Shown: positions 47,416 to 55,012, counted from the stretch's first letter. The stretch is 64,000 nt of DNA from Deltaproteobacteria bacterium (GCA_005774545.1 VAUL01000002.1:62001-126000), one strand, 5' to 3'. Numbers and translations are program-made. Notes: a model not told the origin generated them from the letters alone.

Positions 47416-48240
47416 ATGACCCTGACGATCGGCCGGATCAGTTATCTGAATACCGTTCCGTTCTTCCACCATCTTGACCTTGCCGGGATGCCTGCACGGA
47501 TCGTCGATGGCGTGCCGGCGGAGTTGAATGCCAGCCTGGCCGCCGGACGGATCGATCTCAGTCCGTCGTCATCCTTCGAATATGCCCGCAGCTGGCGGGA
47601 CTACCGGCTGCTGCCGGGTTTGTCGATCAGCAGCCGGGGGGCGGTCTGCAGCGTGCTCCTGTTCAGCCGGCAGCCGCTCGAAGCCGTTGCCGGCAGCGAG
47701 ATCGTCCTGACCGGGGAATCGGCCACCTCGGTCAACCTTCTGCAGGTGCTGCTCAGGGAATTTTGCGGGGCGGGGGAGGTTGTCTTCCGGGTCGCGGGTG
47801 ATGCGACGGAAGGGGTCGTCGCCGCGGGAGGAAGTGCCCTGCTCATCGGCGACCGGGCGTTGCACCTGGCCGGCAGTCTGCCCGCGGGAACGCAGGTCTA
47901 CGATCTCGGCGAGTTGTGGTACCGCTTTACCGGGCTGCCGTTCGTCTTTGCCCTGTGGATCGTGCGTGAACGGGCCTTTGCCGAATGGCCCGAGGCCATT
48001 CGCGAATTCCGGCGCCGGCTTGACCGGTCCATGGCCCGGGCCTTCGCCGCTCTCGATGACGTGGCGGCGGCGGTTGCCCCGCAGACAAGTCTCTCCGCCG
48101 CCGAACTGGTCCGGTACTGGCGGGACAGCATGTCCTATGAACTGACCGATGACCACCTGGCAGGTCTGCGGCGCTTCTTCTCCCTCTGCTGCAAATACGG
48201 CCTGCTCGACGAGGAACCGCAGCTCCGTTTCACCGATTAG
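47416..48240 (+). CDS. mqnA: Chorismate dehydratase MqnA
   Basis: 274 residues. Periplasmic-binding-protein fold acting in the cytoplasm: [13 protein letters not shown] at the N-terminus, [20 protein letters not shown] (in part [16 protein letters not shown]), [10 protein letters not shown] and [10 protein letters not shown]. It dehydrates chorismate to 3-enolpyruvyl-benzoate, the first futalosine-pathway step to menaquinone, the carrier for FrdCAB and the cytochrome operon. Chorismate is supplied by the aro genes in this window. The 3' end overlaps the convergent Nudix gene by 11 bp. Confidence 0.92.
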   Translation: MTLTIGRISYLNTVPFFHHLDLAGMPARIVDGVPAELNASLAAGRIDLSPSSSFEYARSWRDYRLLPGLSISSRGAVCSVLLFSRQPLEAVAGSEIVLTGESATSVNLLQVLLREFCGAGEVVFRVAGDATEGVVAAGGSALLIGDRALHLAGSLPAGTQVYDLGELWYRFTGLPFVFALWIVRERAFAEWPEAIREFRRRLDRSMARAFAALDDVAAAVAPQTSLSAAELVRYWRDSMSYELTDDHLAGLRRFFSLCCKYGLLDEEPQLRFTD

Positions 48241-48688
48241 CCGTCGGCTGCCCCCTGAAGGCTTCCCGGTAATCGGCGAGAATCTGCGCATGATCGAAGC
48301 AGAGGGGCGAAGGGAGTGCATCAAGGGGAAACCAGCAGGCGTTGCCGGCATCGTCGCCGGCCTGCAGGGTGCCGATGCCGCGGGCGATGAAGACCATGGA
48401 GATGTTGTGCTGGCGGGGGTCGCGCCCCGGGTCGGAGTAGGCGCGGAACTGTCGCAGATCCTGCAGGGTCAGACCGGTTTCTTCGCGGGCCTCGCGGACG
48501 GCCGCGGCCTCCAGGGCCTCGCCGTAATCGACGAATCCTCCGGGCAGTGCCCAGCCGAGCGGCTCGTTGCGGCGCTCGATCAGGACGATCCGGTCGCCGT
48601 CGCAAATGATGATGTCGACGGTCGGAAAGGGGTTGCGGTAGCGGATCACGCGCGTACCGCACTTCGGGCAGGCAAGCTCTTCCTTCAT
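48230..48688 (-). CDS. Nudix hydrolase with N-terminal Cys pair
   Basis: 152-residue protein with the complete Nudix box ([18 protein letters not shown], then REETGL) for diphosphate hydrolysis. The N-terminal CPKCG resembles half a zinc ribbon as in NUDT-type NADH or nucleotide-sugar pyrophosphatases. Start taken at 48688 ([11 protein letters not shown]) because GGAGAG lies 4 nt upstream; an earlier in-frame ATG at 48718 is less likely. Substrate unknown. Confidence 0.88.
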   Translation of the reverse strand: MKEELACPKCGTRVIRYRNPFPTVDIIICDGDRIVLIERRNEPLGWALPGGFVDYGEALEAAAVREAREETGLTLQDLRQFRAYSDPGRDPRQHNISMVFIARGIGTLQAGDDAGNACWFPLDALPSPLCFDHAQILADYREAFRGQPTANR

Positions 48689-48748
48689 TGATCTCTCCAT
48701 TGACAGGATGGCGGGCAACCCGAATAATAACCGATCTGCGTGAAAAAT

Positions 48749-48833
48749 GCCCGGGTGGCGGAACTGGCAGACGCAAGAGACTTAAAATCTCTCGGCCTTG
48801 GCCGTACCGGTTCGATCCCGGTCCCGGGCACCA
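48749..48833 (+). tRNA. tRNA-Leu (anticodon UAA)
   Basis: 85 nt including encoded CCA. Acceptor stem GCCCGGG pairs with CCCGGGC; anticodon stem AGAGA/TCTCT (48776-48780 with 48788-48792) holds loop CTTAAAA with TAA at 48783-48785; a class II variable arm follows, and the T loop is GGTTCGATC. It lies between the Nudix gene and a lipoprotein gene. tRNA genes are frequent integration targets, but no attachment-site duplication or integrase is visible. Confidence 0.97.
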
Positions 48834-48887
48834 GTAAAGTAAGAGCATCTCCTGCATGTGGCCTTTTGGGGGGTAAGGGGAGTAAAA

Positions 48888-49151
48888 ATGAAGATCGCGG
48901 CTGTTATCCTCTTGGCGGTAATGCTTTCCGCTTGCGGTCTTAATCGCGGGAAGCAGTATATCGGGCCGAACGGGCGAAGCGCCTACTACGTCGAATGTCT
49001 GGACCGCCCGGAAAACTGCTATCCGGAGGCTCAGCAGCGCTGCCCGACCGGTTTCGGCATTACCAGGCTGGATTCGGGCCTGACCATCTCCTTCCGTGGT
49101 GAAACCAAGCTGGCCGACAAGTACGTAATGCTGATCGAGTGCAAGGAGTAG
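48888..49151 (+). CDS. Small lipoprotein with four mature Cys (87 aa)
   Basis: MKIAAVILLAVMLSAC gives a signal peptide and lipobox (LSAC, lipidated Cys16). The mature protein is hydrophilic with YVECLDRPENCYPEAQQRC and a final IECKE, four extra Cys that could form two disulfides. AAGGGGAG precedes the ATG. No family recognised. Followed by a terminator, so a single gene or co-transcribed with the tRNA. Confidence 0.75.
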   Translation: MKIAAVILLAVMLSACGLNRGKQYIGPNGRSAYYVECLDRPENCYPEAQQRCPTGFGITRLDSGLTISFRGETKLADKYVMLIECKE

Positions 49152-49171
49152 GGATCCCCCCATCATAAGCG

Positions 49172-49206
49172 GAAAGCCGTCGGGTGTAGCCCGGCGGCTT
49201 TCTTTC
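49172..49206 (+). terminator. Terminator after the Cys-containing lipoprotein
   Basis: 12-bp stem AAAGCCGTCGGG / CCCGGCGGCTTT with one G-U pair, loop TGTAG, tail CTTTC. Between here and 49362 there is another short hairpin (CCCGGCA-N7-TGCCGGG, 49307-49327) and a weak promoter candidate, TGGACT-N16-TATAGT (49252-49279). Confidence 0.8.
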
Positions 49207-49362
49207 ATTATTGGCAGTAAACAGCGTACCGGTGCATCGTTCCCCGTGAAATGGACTTGCGCACGTTTCAGGATATAGTTCCTGCAGGCCACCGGCAAAA
49301 TCCTCCCCCGGCATCAGGCATGCCGGGATCAGGGGTGCCCTTAATGCTGCAAGGAGCAGATT

Positions 49363-50310
49363 ATGAACGGCATGGTTCGACGTGTGACGTTTGTTTCACT
49401 GCTTGCTCTGATCTTCTGCTGTCCCGCCCGGGGAGGATATGCCGCACAGTTTGATGTGCTACGGCAGCGGGCGCAGGCTGCGCACGATGCCGCCGACTAC
49501 CGCGGCGCCCGCACCCTTTACGAGTGGCTTGCCGCGCAGGGGGATGCGTTCGGCGAGCACGGCCTCGGGATGATTTACTACTTCGGGCTGCACGTCGCCC
49601 AGGACTTCGCGGCGGCGGCCGGCCACTTCAGGGTGGCGGCTGAGAAGGGGCACGCCGGCGCGCAATATTTCCTCGGCGGCATGTACGAACGGGGTGAGGG
49701 GGTGCCGCGCGACGATGGTGCGGCCGCGCGATATTACCGGAGTGCCGCGGAGCAGGGGCATGTGGATGCGCAGGATCGCCTCGGCACCCTGTTTGCCGAA
49801 GGCCGGGGGCTAGCCCGGGACGATGTCGCTGCCGTCAAGTGGTACCAGACTGCTGCCGACCAGGGACATGTCTCCGGCAGGGCTCATCTTGCCGGAATGT
49901 ATGCCGCCGGCAGAGGGGTGGCGCAGGATTCCGTCGAAGCTGCCCGGTGGTACCGGTTGGCGGCGGACCAGGGAGATGCGACTGCGCAGTTCGCTCTGGG
50001 CATGCTGTGTCGCCGGGGGACGGGCGTTCCGGCGGACGAGGCCGAAGCCGCCCGGCTGTTCAGGCTGGCGGCGGAGCAGGGACATGCGTCTGCGCAGACT
50101 GAGTTGGGGACGATGTACGGGGAGGGGCGTGGCGTGCCGCAGGATGCCGTGCTTGGTTACATGTGGCTGTCCATCGGTGCCGCAGGGGGCCATGTCGAGG
50201 CGATATACGAACGACGCAGGATCGAAAGCCGGATGACACCCGGTCAGGTCGAAGAGGCGCTGGCCAAGGCCGGCCGCTGCCAGGAGAACCTGCTGAAAGG
50301 GTGCGAATGA
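49363..50310 (+). CDS. Exported Sel1-repeat protein
   Basis: 315 residues. Signal peptide to about residue 27, then six or more Sel1-like repeats of 36 residues from about 55 (A-x-Y-F-L-G-x-M-Y-x-x-G-x-G-V pattern, for example YFLGGMYERGEGVPRDD and LAGMYAAGRGVAQD). Such solenoids mediate protein-protein contacts in the periplasm or envelope. AAGGAG lies upstream. Partners unknown. Confidence 0.88.
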   Translation: MNGMVRRVTFVSLLALIFCCPARGGYAAQFDVLRQRAQAAHDAADYRGARTLYEWLAAQGDAFGEHGLGMIYYFGLHVAQDFAAAAGHFRVAAEKGHAGAQYFLGGMYERGEGVPRDDGAAARYYRSAAEQGHVDAQDRLGTLFAEGRGLARDDVAAVKWYQTAADQGHVSGRAHLAGMYAAGRGVAQDSVEAARWYRLAADQGDATAQFALGMLCRRGTGVPADEAEAARLFRLAAEQGHASAQTELGTMYGEGRGVPQDAVLGYMWLSIGAAGGHVEAIYERRRIESRMTPGQVEEALAKAGRCQENLLKGCE

Positions 50311-50361
50311 TTGGCGGCGGCCTGTTTACATGCGGCGATATTTCGTGTAACGCTGTTTGAC

Positions 50362-51054
50362 ATGCGCCTGCCGATCCTTCTGCTTGCCCTGCTGCTGGTT
50401 CTTCCGGCCCTGTCGGGTTGTTCCGGCGACAATCGCTTCCTGAAGAATCTGGCCAAGACCGATGGCGATTTCGTCGCCGATGCGCATCTTCGCGAGATGA
50501 ATCGCCTGCTGCAGGGCCTGATGGCGAAACTCTACAAGCGCAATCCCCGGGAACTCCGCAAGGCCCCGGGAATTACGGTGGAGCAGCGCCAGTGGCAGAT
50601 TTTCTCTGTTCCCGGCCGCCTGGTCTTCCCGGAGCTCGATAACCGGCAGGGGACTCAAGCCCTGGATCTCGCGTTCGATCCGACGTTTGACGGCGATCGT
50701 GTCTTTGCCGTGATGGTCGGATTGACGGCGATGGTGCGCAGCAGTTTCAATTGGCAGGAAGAGCAGTTCATCATCGATTCCCTTGATCCCCAGAAGTTTT
50801 TCGACAGTGCCCGCAACCTGGAGATTCTCGTATGGCGGCTGAGCAACCGCCGCGACGACAAGGGCAACCTGCTGCTGCTGACGAACGCTTGCGAAGGGGA
50901 GGAGGCGAACCTGAGCTTCGAGCGCCAGTTCGGTAAAATGATCGCCATGCAGGACATGATGGCGTTCATCCTGACCAGCAAGCTTGACCGGGGGATCAGC
51001 CGTCTGTTTCAGGGGGCGCTGTCATCGGCGGCATTCCTGCCGATGGGCTTTTGA
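50362..51054 (+). CDS. Lipoprotein of unknown function
   Basis: 230 residues beginning MRLPILLLALLLVLPALSGC, with a clear lipobox (LSGC). The mature part is mostly helical, with no enzyme motif recognised (segments LREMNRLLQGLMAKLYKRNP and DRVFAVMVGLTAMVRSSFNW, the latter in part). The start at 50362 gives a proper lipoprotein signal, but no ribosome binding site is obvious. Its end is followed by a heptad repeat and a terminator. Confidence 0.75.
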   Translation: MRLPILLLALLLVLPALSGCSGDNRFLKNLAKTDGDFVADAHLREMNRLLQGLMAKLYKRNPRELRKAPGITVEQRQWQIFSVPGRLVFPELDNRQGTQALDLAFDPTFDGDRVFAVMVGLTAMVRSSFNWQEEQFIIDSLDPQKFFDSARNLEILVWRLSNRRDDKGNLLLLTNACEGEEANLSFERQFGKMIAMQDMMAFILTSKLDRGISRLFQGALSSAAFLPMGF

Positions 51055-51057
51055 AAG

Positions 51058-51088
51058 CAGCGCCGAGCGATCGGTGCCGAACGACGAG
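51058..51088 (+). repeat. Degenerate heptad repeat copy
   Basis: GCGCCGAGCGATCGGTGCCG, then AACGACGAG, starting just after the lipoprotein stop and abutting a terminator. A degraded member of the dispersed repeat family. Confidence 0.5.
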
Positions 51089-51114
51089 AAAGGCCGCCCG
51101 GTTGGGCGGCCTTT
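51089..51114. terminator. Bidirectional terminator between convergent units
   Basis: Perfect 11-bp stem AAAGGCCGCCC / GGGCGGCCTTT with loop GGTT. Serves the plus-strand lipoprotein and the minus-strand cytochrome operon end. Confidence 0.85.
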
Positions 51115-51133
51115 GCACTTTCCGGGAAGCCAA

Positions 51134-51688
51134 TCACCCGGCAACTGGGCCGCCGGAGGTGGCTCTGGTCATGGCGAGACAAAGAATTGCCTGCTCCAGC
51201 AGATAGAGACTCACCCCGATGACGAGCACGACGATGAAATTGACCGCCAGGGCTGCCGAAAAGAGGTAGAACGCGTAGAAGGCGCTCCGGTAGCCGAGAT
51301 GTCGCCACTGGAATGCCGGTGCGTCGCCGTTGAGCAGGCGGATGGTCAGTGGCGTCAGAACGGTAAAAACGTAACCGGCCAGGGCGAGGTGAACCAGAAT
51401 CGGCTGGGGCGGTGCGCCAAGGATGTGCAGGAGGCTTTCCGGCAGCGTGTTGTAGAGATTGTAATCCCTTGCCGGGAAAGCGGTGAGGCTGATCGCCAGG
51501 AACAGTTGCAGACTCCGCAGGCTGCCCCGTTGCGCGGCCCGCAGCGCGTCGGCCGGGCGGGGGCGGCCCTCGCCGGCAATGGCCGCCGCACCGGGATGGC
51601 CACTGCGATTCACGGCGGCGATGAGGGTTGACGGCGGGCAGGAGTTCCGACTGCGTCCGATGTCTGTGCCGGGTGCCGGGGATTTCAT
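51134..51688 (-). CDS. Membrane protein, last gene of the cytochrome operon
   Basis: 184 residues, with a polar N-terminal 60 residues and three to four hydrophobic segments (LFLAISLTAFPA, ILVHLALAGYVFTVLTPLTI, FYAFYLFSAALAVNFIVVLV, SLYLLEQAILCL). The start at 51688 is chosen for the GGAGG 4-5 nt upstream; the open frame extends farther with no signal. Translated after cytochrome b with a 35-bp gap. Not recognised; likely an accessory membrane subunit. Confidence 0.65.
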   Translation of the reverse strand: MKSPAPGTDIGRSRNSCPPSTLIAAVNRSGHPGAAAIAGEGRPRPADALRAAQRGSLRSLQLFLAISLTAFPARDYNLYNTLPESLLHILGAPPQPILVHLALAGYVFTVLTPLTIRLLNGDAPAFQWRHLGYRSAFYAFYLFSAALAVNFIVVLVIGVSLYLLEQAILCLAMTRATSGGPVAG

Positions 51689-51723
51689 GGTCGCCTCCAT
51701 GGCATCGACATGCCGCGGCTGAA

Positions 51724-52380
51724 TTACGCGGCCGGATGCGAGTGCCTGTCCGGTTCCTCCTCTTCCCAGCCGGTCCACATCGGTTTGATGTAGGCCAGCG
51801 GCGTCCGGCCGAGAGTGGCCAGGTAGACGTGCGTGAAGAGGAAGGCGCACAGACAGCAGGCCAGCAGGAAGTGGGCGGCGACCAGGATCTTGAGGCCGCC
51901 GATCAGGATGACCAGTTCACGCAGCGGGCTGACGTTGGTCAGCAGGATGCCGGTCAGGGCGATCAGCGGCATCAACACGAACATGATGGCCAGATAAGCC
52001 GACTTCTGCATCGGATTGAACTTGTTCTCCGGAGTCGGATGGTGCGGATTCGGCCAGCCGAGGAAGTAGGTCAGCAGATAGAACTTTGCCTGGCGGCCGA
52101 TGCCGAAGCGCAGATCATCCTTGCTGGGGACATAAATCTTCAGCATGTTGCGCGCCACCACCCCGTAGTAGAAGAACCACAGCGAAAAAGAGACCGCAAC
52201 CACTAGCCCGGCGGTGTTGTGCAGCAGGATCGCCGATTTGTAGCCGGAGAACAGCTGGATGTATTCGGGAAAGCGGATCTGCGCGCCGGTCACGATCAGG
52301 GTGACGATGCCGAAGGCGTTGAGCCAGTGCCAGATGCGGACCGGCGTGGGCTGCAGGTAGACCTTGCGGGCGGGTTCCAT
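51724..52380 (-). CDS. cbcB: Diheme cytochrome b, CbcB-like
   Basis: 218-residue cytochrome b561/Ni-hydrogenase-type membrane subunit with four helices. Candidate heme His residues are in RIWHWLNA, LLHNTAG, AAHFLLA and FTHVYLA. GGAGGAAT lies before the ATG, and only 2 bp separate it from the heptaheme cytochrome gene. Together they resemble CbcBA of Geobacter sulfurreducens, an inner-membrane menaquinol oxidase passing electrons to periplasmic cytochromes for extracellular respiration. The symbol is by resemblance and gene order. Confidence 0.75.
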   Translation of the reverse strand: MEPARKVYLQPTPVRIWHWLNAFGIVTLIVTGAQIRFPEYIQLFSGYKSAILLHNTAGLVVAVSFSLWFFYYGVVARNMLKIYVPSKDDLRFGIGRQAKFYLLTYFLGWPNPHHPTPENKFNPMQKSAYLAIMFVLMPLIALTGILLTNVSPLRELVILIGGLKILVAAHFLLACCLCAFLFTHVYLATLGRTPLAYIKPMWTGWEEEEPDRHSHPAA

Positions 52381-52382
52381 GG

Positions 52383-53432
52383 CTATTCCTCCTCCTTGTG
52401 CTCCCGGTTCTTGCGGGTCAGGAAACGCAGGGTACCGTGGCCGACCGGCATGACCATCCCGCCGGCGATGATGACCATGCCGATAACGTCGAGCACTTTG
52501 CTACGGGTTGCGCCGACCATGTAGAAATCGGGCGTGCCGTAGAGGGCATCGAGGACCGCCCCCTTCTCGGCGGCGATGCGCAGGTAACTGCCGTCTTCCC
52601 GGGCCAGGGAGACGTAGCTGGTCTGGCGTGCCCCGGGCCCCGAGGCATGGCAAAAACTGCAGTCCCAGCGATTGTCGAGGGTCCGGAAGTCGTGCGTAAC
52701 CGCCTCCGGGGTGATCATCCCCTGCAGGCGCAGCATGCGGTTTTCGGGGTCGCTGTTGAACATCCGCAGTTCCGTCAGCGAGATGTAGTCGTCTTCGTTG
52801 CGGTCGATCAGGCTGGAGATGCTTTTGCCCTCCGCCAGTTCCTTCAATTCTGGGTAGGTCGCGAGCCTCTGCCCGTCTCCCAGCAGGGTGTCCGACCGCC
52901 TGATGATATACAGGGTGATAACATTCTCCTCCGAGGCGGTATGGCAGGAGATACATGGCAGCATGGCCATGTGCAGGTCGGTCTGGGGGAGCCATTCGGC
53001 GTGCCTGAGCGTGGTGTCGAGCCGGCCGTGACAGCTTTCGCACTGCCGGTTCATGTCGGCGCCGGAAACGGCGGCCGGCCCGCGGGCTACGTGTGGGTTG
53101 TGGCAGTCCCGGCAATCGGCGTTGGCCTGGTGAGTGCTGCGGGCGTACTCGGCGCTGATCGCCTCGTGGCACCCACGGCAGTCGGCCTTCGACGGGGCAA
53201 TGCCGTCACCCGGATGATCGGTTGTAACCGAGGTGTGGCATTCCCGGCAGCCGAGTGCGGCGTGTGCAGTGGTGTCGAAGGTGAGGTGGTCGATGCGGAA
53301 CGTTTCACCGACTGCGTCGGCATCGGCATGACAGACCAGGCAGTCGGCGTTTCCGGCGATCGCGACGGCCGGGATCACGAAAGTCAGGAACAGCAGGATC
53401 GGCAGGAAGGCGGGCTCGCGATGGATGCACAT
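52383..53432 (-). CDS. cbcA: Membrane-anchored heptaheme cytochrome c, CbcA-like
   Basis: 349 residues. Signal peptide (about 1-27), then seven CXXCH heme sites: CLVCH, CRECH, CRGCH, CRDCH, CESCH, CISCH and, after a gap of about 100 residues, CSFCH. The gap holds DRNEDDYISLTE, which fits a 12-residue EF-hand calcium loop. A C-terminal helix (VLDVIGMVIIAGGMVMPVG) anchors it in the inner membrane. AGGAGGA precedes the ATG. With the cytochrome b it should form a quinol oxidase; heptaheme plus diheme matches CbcBA. Confidence 0.85.
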   Translation of the reverse strand: MCIHREPAFLPILLFLTFVIPAVAIAGNADCLVCHADADAVGETFRIDHLTFDTTAHAALGCRECHTSVTTDHPGDGIAPSKADCRGCHEAISAEYARSTHQANADCRDCHNPHVARGPAAVSGADMNRQCESCHGRLDTTLRHAEWLPQTDLHMAMLPCISCHTASEENVITLYIIRRSDTLLGDGQRLATYPELKELAEGKSISSLIDRNEDDYISLTELRMFNSDPENRMLRLQGMITPEAVTHDFRTLDNRWDCSFCHASGPGARQTSYVSLAREDGSYLRIAAEKGAVLDALYGTPDFYMVGATRSKVLDVIGMVIIAGGMVMPVGHGTLRFLTRKNREHKEEE

Positions 53433-53467
53433 GTTCGGTTCCTCCTGGAAATGGAATTACGCCCCGC

Positions 53468-53716
53468 TCAACGTAACAGGAGCCGCAGGGAGACCGGTTT
53501 TTTCGCCGCCGCCTCGCTGAACAGCTGACGGATCGCCCGCATTGCCGCGAGCACCTGGGCCACCACGATGAGGCCGCAGTAGCCGAGGAAGAAGCGAATG
53601 GCCAGGCCGGGGAGGCCGTTCATCAGTTCCGGGGTCGCCAGCATGGCAATGCCGGTTGCCGCGAAGAGGGTGAGACTTGCCACCCAGAGGAGGATGAGGG
53701 TTCGTCCGAGTTTCAT
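53468..53716 (-). CDS. Small membrane protein 3 of the cytochrome operon (82 aa)
   Basis: Two hydrophobic segments (about 6-28 and 38-58). The second, FLGYCGLIVVAQVLAAM, resembles the second helix of the two small proteins upstream, all with an I-V-x-x-Q-type core. AAAGGAG precedes the ATG. Possibly an accessory or heme-less subunit of the cytochrome complex; not recognised otherwise. Confidence 0.7.
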   Translation of the reverse strand: MKLGRTLILLWVASLTLFAATGIAMLATPELMNGLPGLAIRFFLGYCGLIVVAQVLAAMRAIRQLFSEAAAKKPVSLRLLLR

Positions 53717-53741
53717 GGCGACTCTCCTTTCAGTGGCGGCT

Positions 53742-53987
53742 TCATTCGTCCGTCGCGGCTTGTGCCTGAGGCTGCGGCGCTTTGTCCTTGACCAGCCCCC
53801 TGATCAGTCCAAAAGCGATCATGACCACAGGCATGAGTTGAATGATGACGATGAGGGCGCACATCCCAAGGAATGCCCAGACCAGCAACTGACTGTGATC
53901 CTGCCGTGCGCCGGCTTCGGCCAGGGCCAGGCTTGTCGGTGAGAGGAGCAGGGCACCCAGCATTGTGATAATCGACTTGGTTGTCAT
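53742..53987 (-). CDS. Small membrane protein 2 of the cytochrome operon (81 aa)
   Basis: An N-terminal hydrophobic segment that may be a cleavable signal (LALAEA) and a second helix FLGMCALIVIIQLMPVVMI followed by a charged, Gln/Ala/Pro-rich tail. AAAGGGG precedes the ATG. The second helix is strikingly like that of small protein 3 (FLGxCxLIVxxQ) and related to small protein 1. Confidence 0.7.
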   Translation of the reverse strand: MTTKSIITMLGALLLSPTSLALAEAGARQDHSQLLVWAFLGMCALIVIIQLMPVVMIAFGLIRGLVKDKAPQPQAQAATDE

Positions 53988-54006
53988 CGGTTTTCCCCTT
54001 TCACGT

Positions 54007-54234
54007 TTACTGTTCCGACTCCCTTGCTGGCCGGGTCAGCAATCCCTTCACCAGGTAACCGAGAAGCATCAGGGCCGGAACCACCTGGATGGCGATGATC
54101 GCCGCGACGAAAGCGAAAAAAACGGTTTGCAGCGGTTCCGAGCCGCGGGAGACATCGCCGATCATGGCGACGAGCGCGGTGCCGGACGCCACTATCACGA
54201 GGATCAGGGCATTGATGTATTTGGCGGTTTTCAT
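54007..54234 (-). CDS. Small membrane protein 1, first gene of the cytochrome operon (75 aa)
   Basis: Two membrane helices (about 7-27 and 38-63); the second contains FVAAIIAIQVVPALMLLGYL, matching the I-x-x-Q-V-x-P core of its neighbours. AAGGAGG lies upstream. First gene after the sigma-54 promoter at 54277-54292. Function unknown; conservation with the other two would point to a multimeric membrane anchor. Confidence 0.7.
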   Translation of the reverse strand: MKTAKYINALILVIVASGTALVAMIGDVSRGSEPLQTVFFAFVAAIIAIQVVPALMLLGYLVKGLLTRPARESEQ

Positions 54235-54276
54235 GGCAGCCTCCTTGGCAGATTTCCCGTTTGCTTTCTGTCAAGA

Positions 54277-54292
54277 GCAACCGTCATACCAA
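54277..54292 (-). promoter_or_regulatory. Sigma-54 promoter of the cytochrome operon
   Basis: On the minus strand, TTGGTATGACGGTTGC: -24 TTGGTA, -12 TTGC, six bases between. The predicted start is near 54265, 30 bp before the first small gene. Three activator-like palindromes lie upstream at 54377-54432. Confidence 0.8.
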
Positions 54293-54376
54293 AGGGAAGT
54301 CTTGGCGTCTGTTGAGTTTTGTCTAGTGATATCAGGGTTTTGTCTTTCTATGTCGAGTGCGGCGCAGTTCCCGCAA

Positions 54377-54432
54377 TTCCTGCCGCGCAGGAATTGTCCT
54401 GCCTCGCAGAAAAAATTCCTGCCGGAGAGGAA
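54377..54432. promoter_or_regulatory. Three tandem 17-bp activator-site palindromes
   Basis: TTCCTGCCGCGCAGGAA (54377-54393), GTCCTGCCTCGCAGAAA (54396-54412) and TTCCTGCCGGAGAGGAA (54416-54432), centres 54385, 54404 and 54424, 19-20 bp apart (about two helix turns). The centres lie 108, 127 and 147 bp upstream of the -12 element, the normal zone for a sigma-54 activator. Two further copies are at 54965-55000. Confidence 0.75.
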
Positions 54433-54466
54433 CTCGGATGGCGGAGGGAGGGGAAGGACGTGATGC

Positions 54467-54817
54467 TCAGCGCCGGAGCAACTGGTACGGGGTGCCGAGC
54501 TGATACTTCTTCAGCAGGGTGTAGAGTCTTGAGCGGGACAGCCCGGACATCTCGCAGGCTCTGACGAGGTTGTTGCCGGTCAGTCGGATCAGTGCATGCA
54601 GATACAGGCATTCGGCCCGAAACAGGACGTCCCGGCGGAATTCCCGCAGTCCTGGCAGGCTGTCTCCCTGCGACCGGCTTGTGTGCCGAAGACTCGTCAG
54701 GGGGGCTTCGCCTGACTCTGCAGGGTCATCTCCGGCTTCATGGGCCGGGGGCCGGGGTAGCAGTCCTGTTTCGGGGGGGCGCAAGCTGTCGCCGTTTAGA
54801 TGTCTGGTGCGGTTCAT
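54467..54817 (-). CDS. Orphan Fis-type DNA-binding protein related to the adjacent regulator
   Basis: 116 residues. The first 50 are polar and low in structure; residues about 55-112 hold LYLHALIRLTGNNLVRACEM and GLSRSRLYTLLKKYQ, closely matching the C-terminal HTH of the regulator at 55013-56425 (GLSQSRLYALLKKHG). There is no receiver, AAA+ domain or GAFTGA loop, so it cannot activate sigma-54 by itself. It has its own start, stop and sigma-54 promoter, which argues against a decayed remnant. Likely binds the same palindromes as a competitor, co-factor or feedback repressor. Confidence 0.75.
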   Translation of the reverse strand: MNRTRHLNGDSLRPPETGLLPRPPAHEAGDDPAESGEAPLTSLRHTSRSQGDSLPGLREFRRDVLFRAECLYLHALIRLTGNNLVRACEMSGLSRSRLYTLLKKYQLGTPYQLLRR

Positions 54818-54863
54818 GGTCAGTCCATGTCGCGGGAGGAAAAGTCCTTTGCTTGCAGAAATA

Positions 54864-54879
54864 GCAGGACTTGTGCCAA
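54864..54879 (-). promoter_or_regulatory. Sigma-54 promoter of the orphan HTH gene
   Basis: On the minus strand, TTGGCACAAGTCCTGC: consensus -24 TTGGCAC and -12 CTGC. The predicted start is near 54852, 35 bp before the ATG at 54817. Palindrome centres lie 109 and 128 bp upstream of the -12 element, almost the same spacing as at the cytochrome promoter. Confidence 0.78.
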
Positions 54880-54964
54880 CCCGGAATCCGGTATGTTCCG
54901 CTTTTGATTTCGGAGTGTTATCGATTTATGCCCGGGGGGCTGCGAATGTCGCTGCCGGCGAGCA

Positions 54965-55000
54965 TTCCTGGCCGGCAGGAAGATTCCCGCCAGGCGGGAA
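54965..55000. promoter_or_regulatory. Two tandem 17-bp activator-site palindromes
   Basis: TTCCTGGCCGGCAGGAA (54965-54981) and TTCCCGCCAGGCGGGAA (54984-55000, perfect), centres 19 bp apart. Same motif as at 54377-54432. They sit between the response-regulator stop and the sigma-54 promoter of the orphan gene. Confidence 0.8.
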
Positions 55001-55012
55001 GGGTTTTGCCGT

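Noticed and set aside
48749-48888. Integration site at tRNA-Leu
   Set aside because: No repeated tRNA 3' end, no integrase and no composition shift next to the tRNA.
54467-54817. Orphan HTH gene as a truncated pseudogene of the response regulator
   Set aside because: It has an intact frame, a unique N-terminal half, its own sigma-54 promoter and matched activator sites, which is more than a chance remnant would keep.
54375-55000. Palindromic repeats read as REP/CRISPR-like repeats
   Set aside because: Only five copies, confined to two sigma-54 promoters at fixed spacing, with no unique spacer ladder; regulatory sites explain them better.
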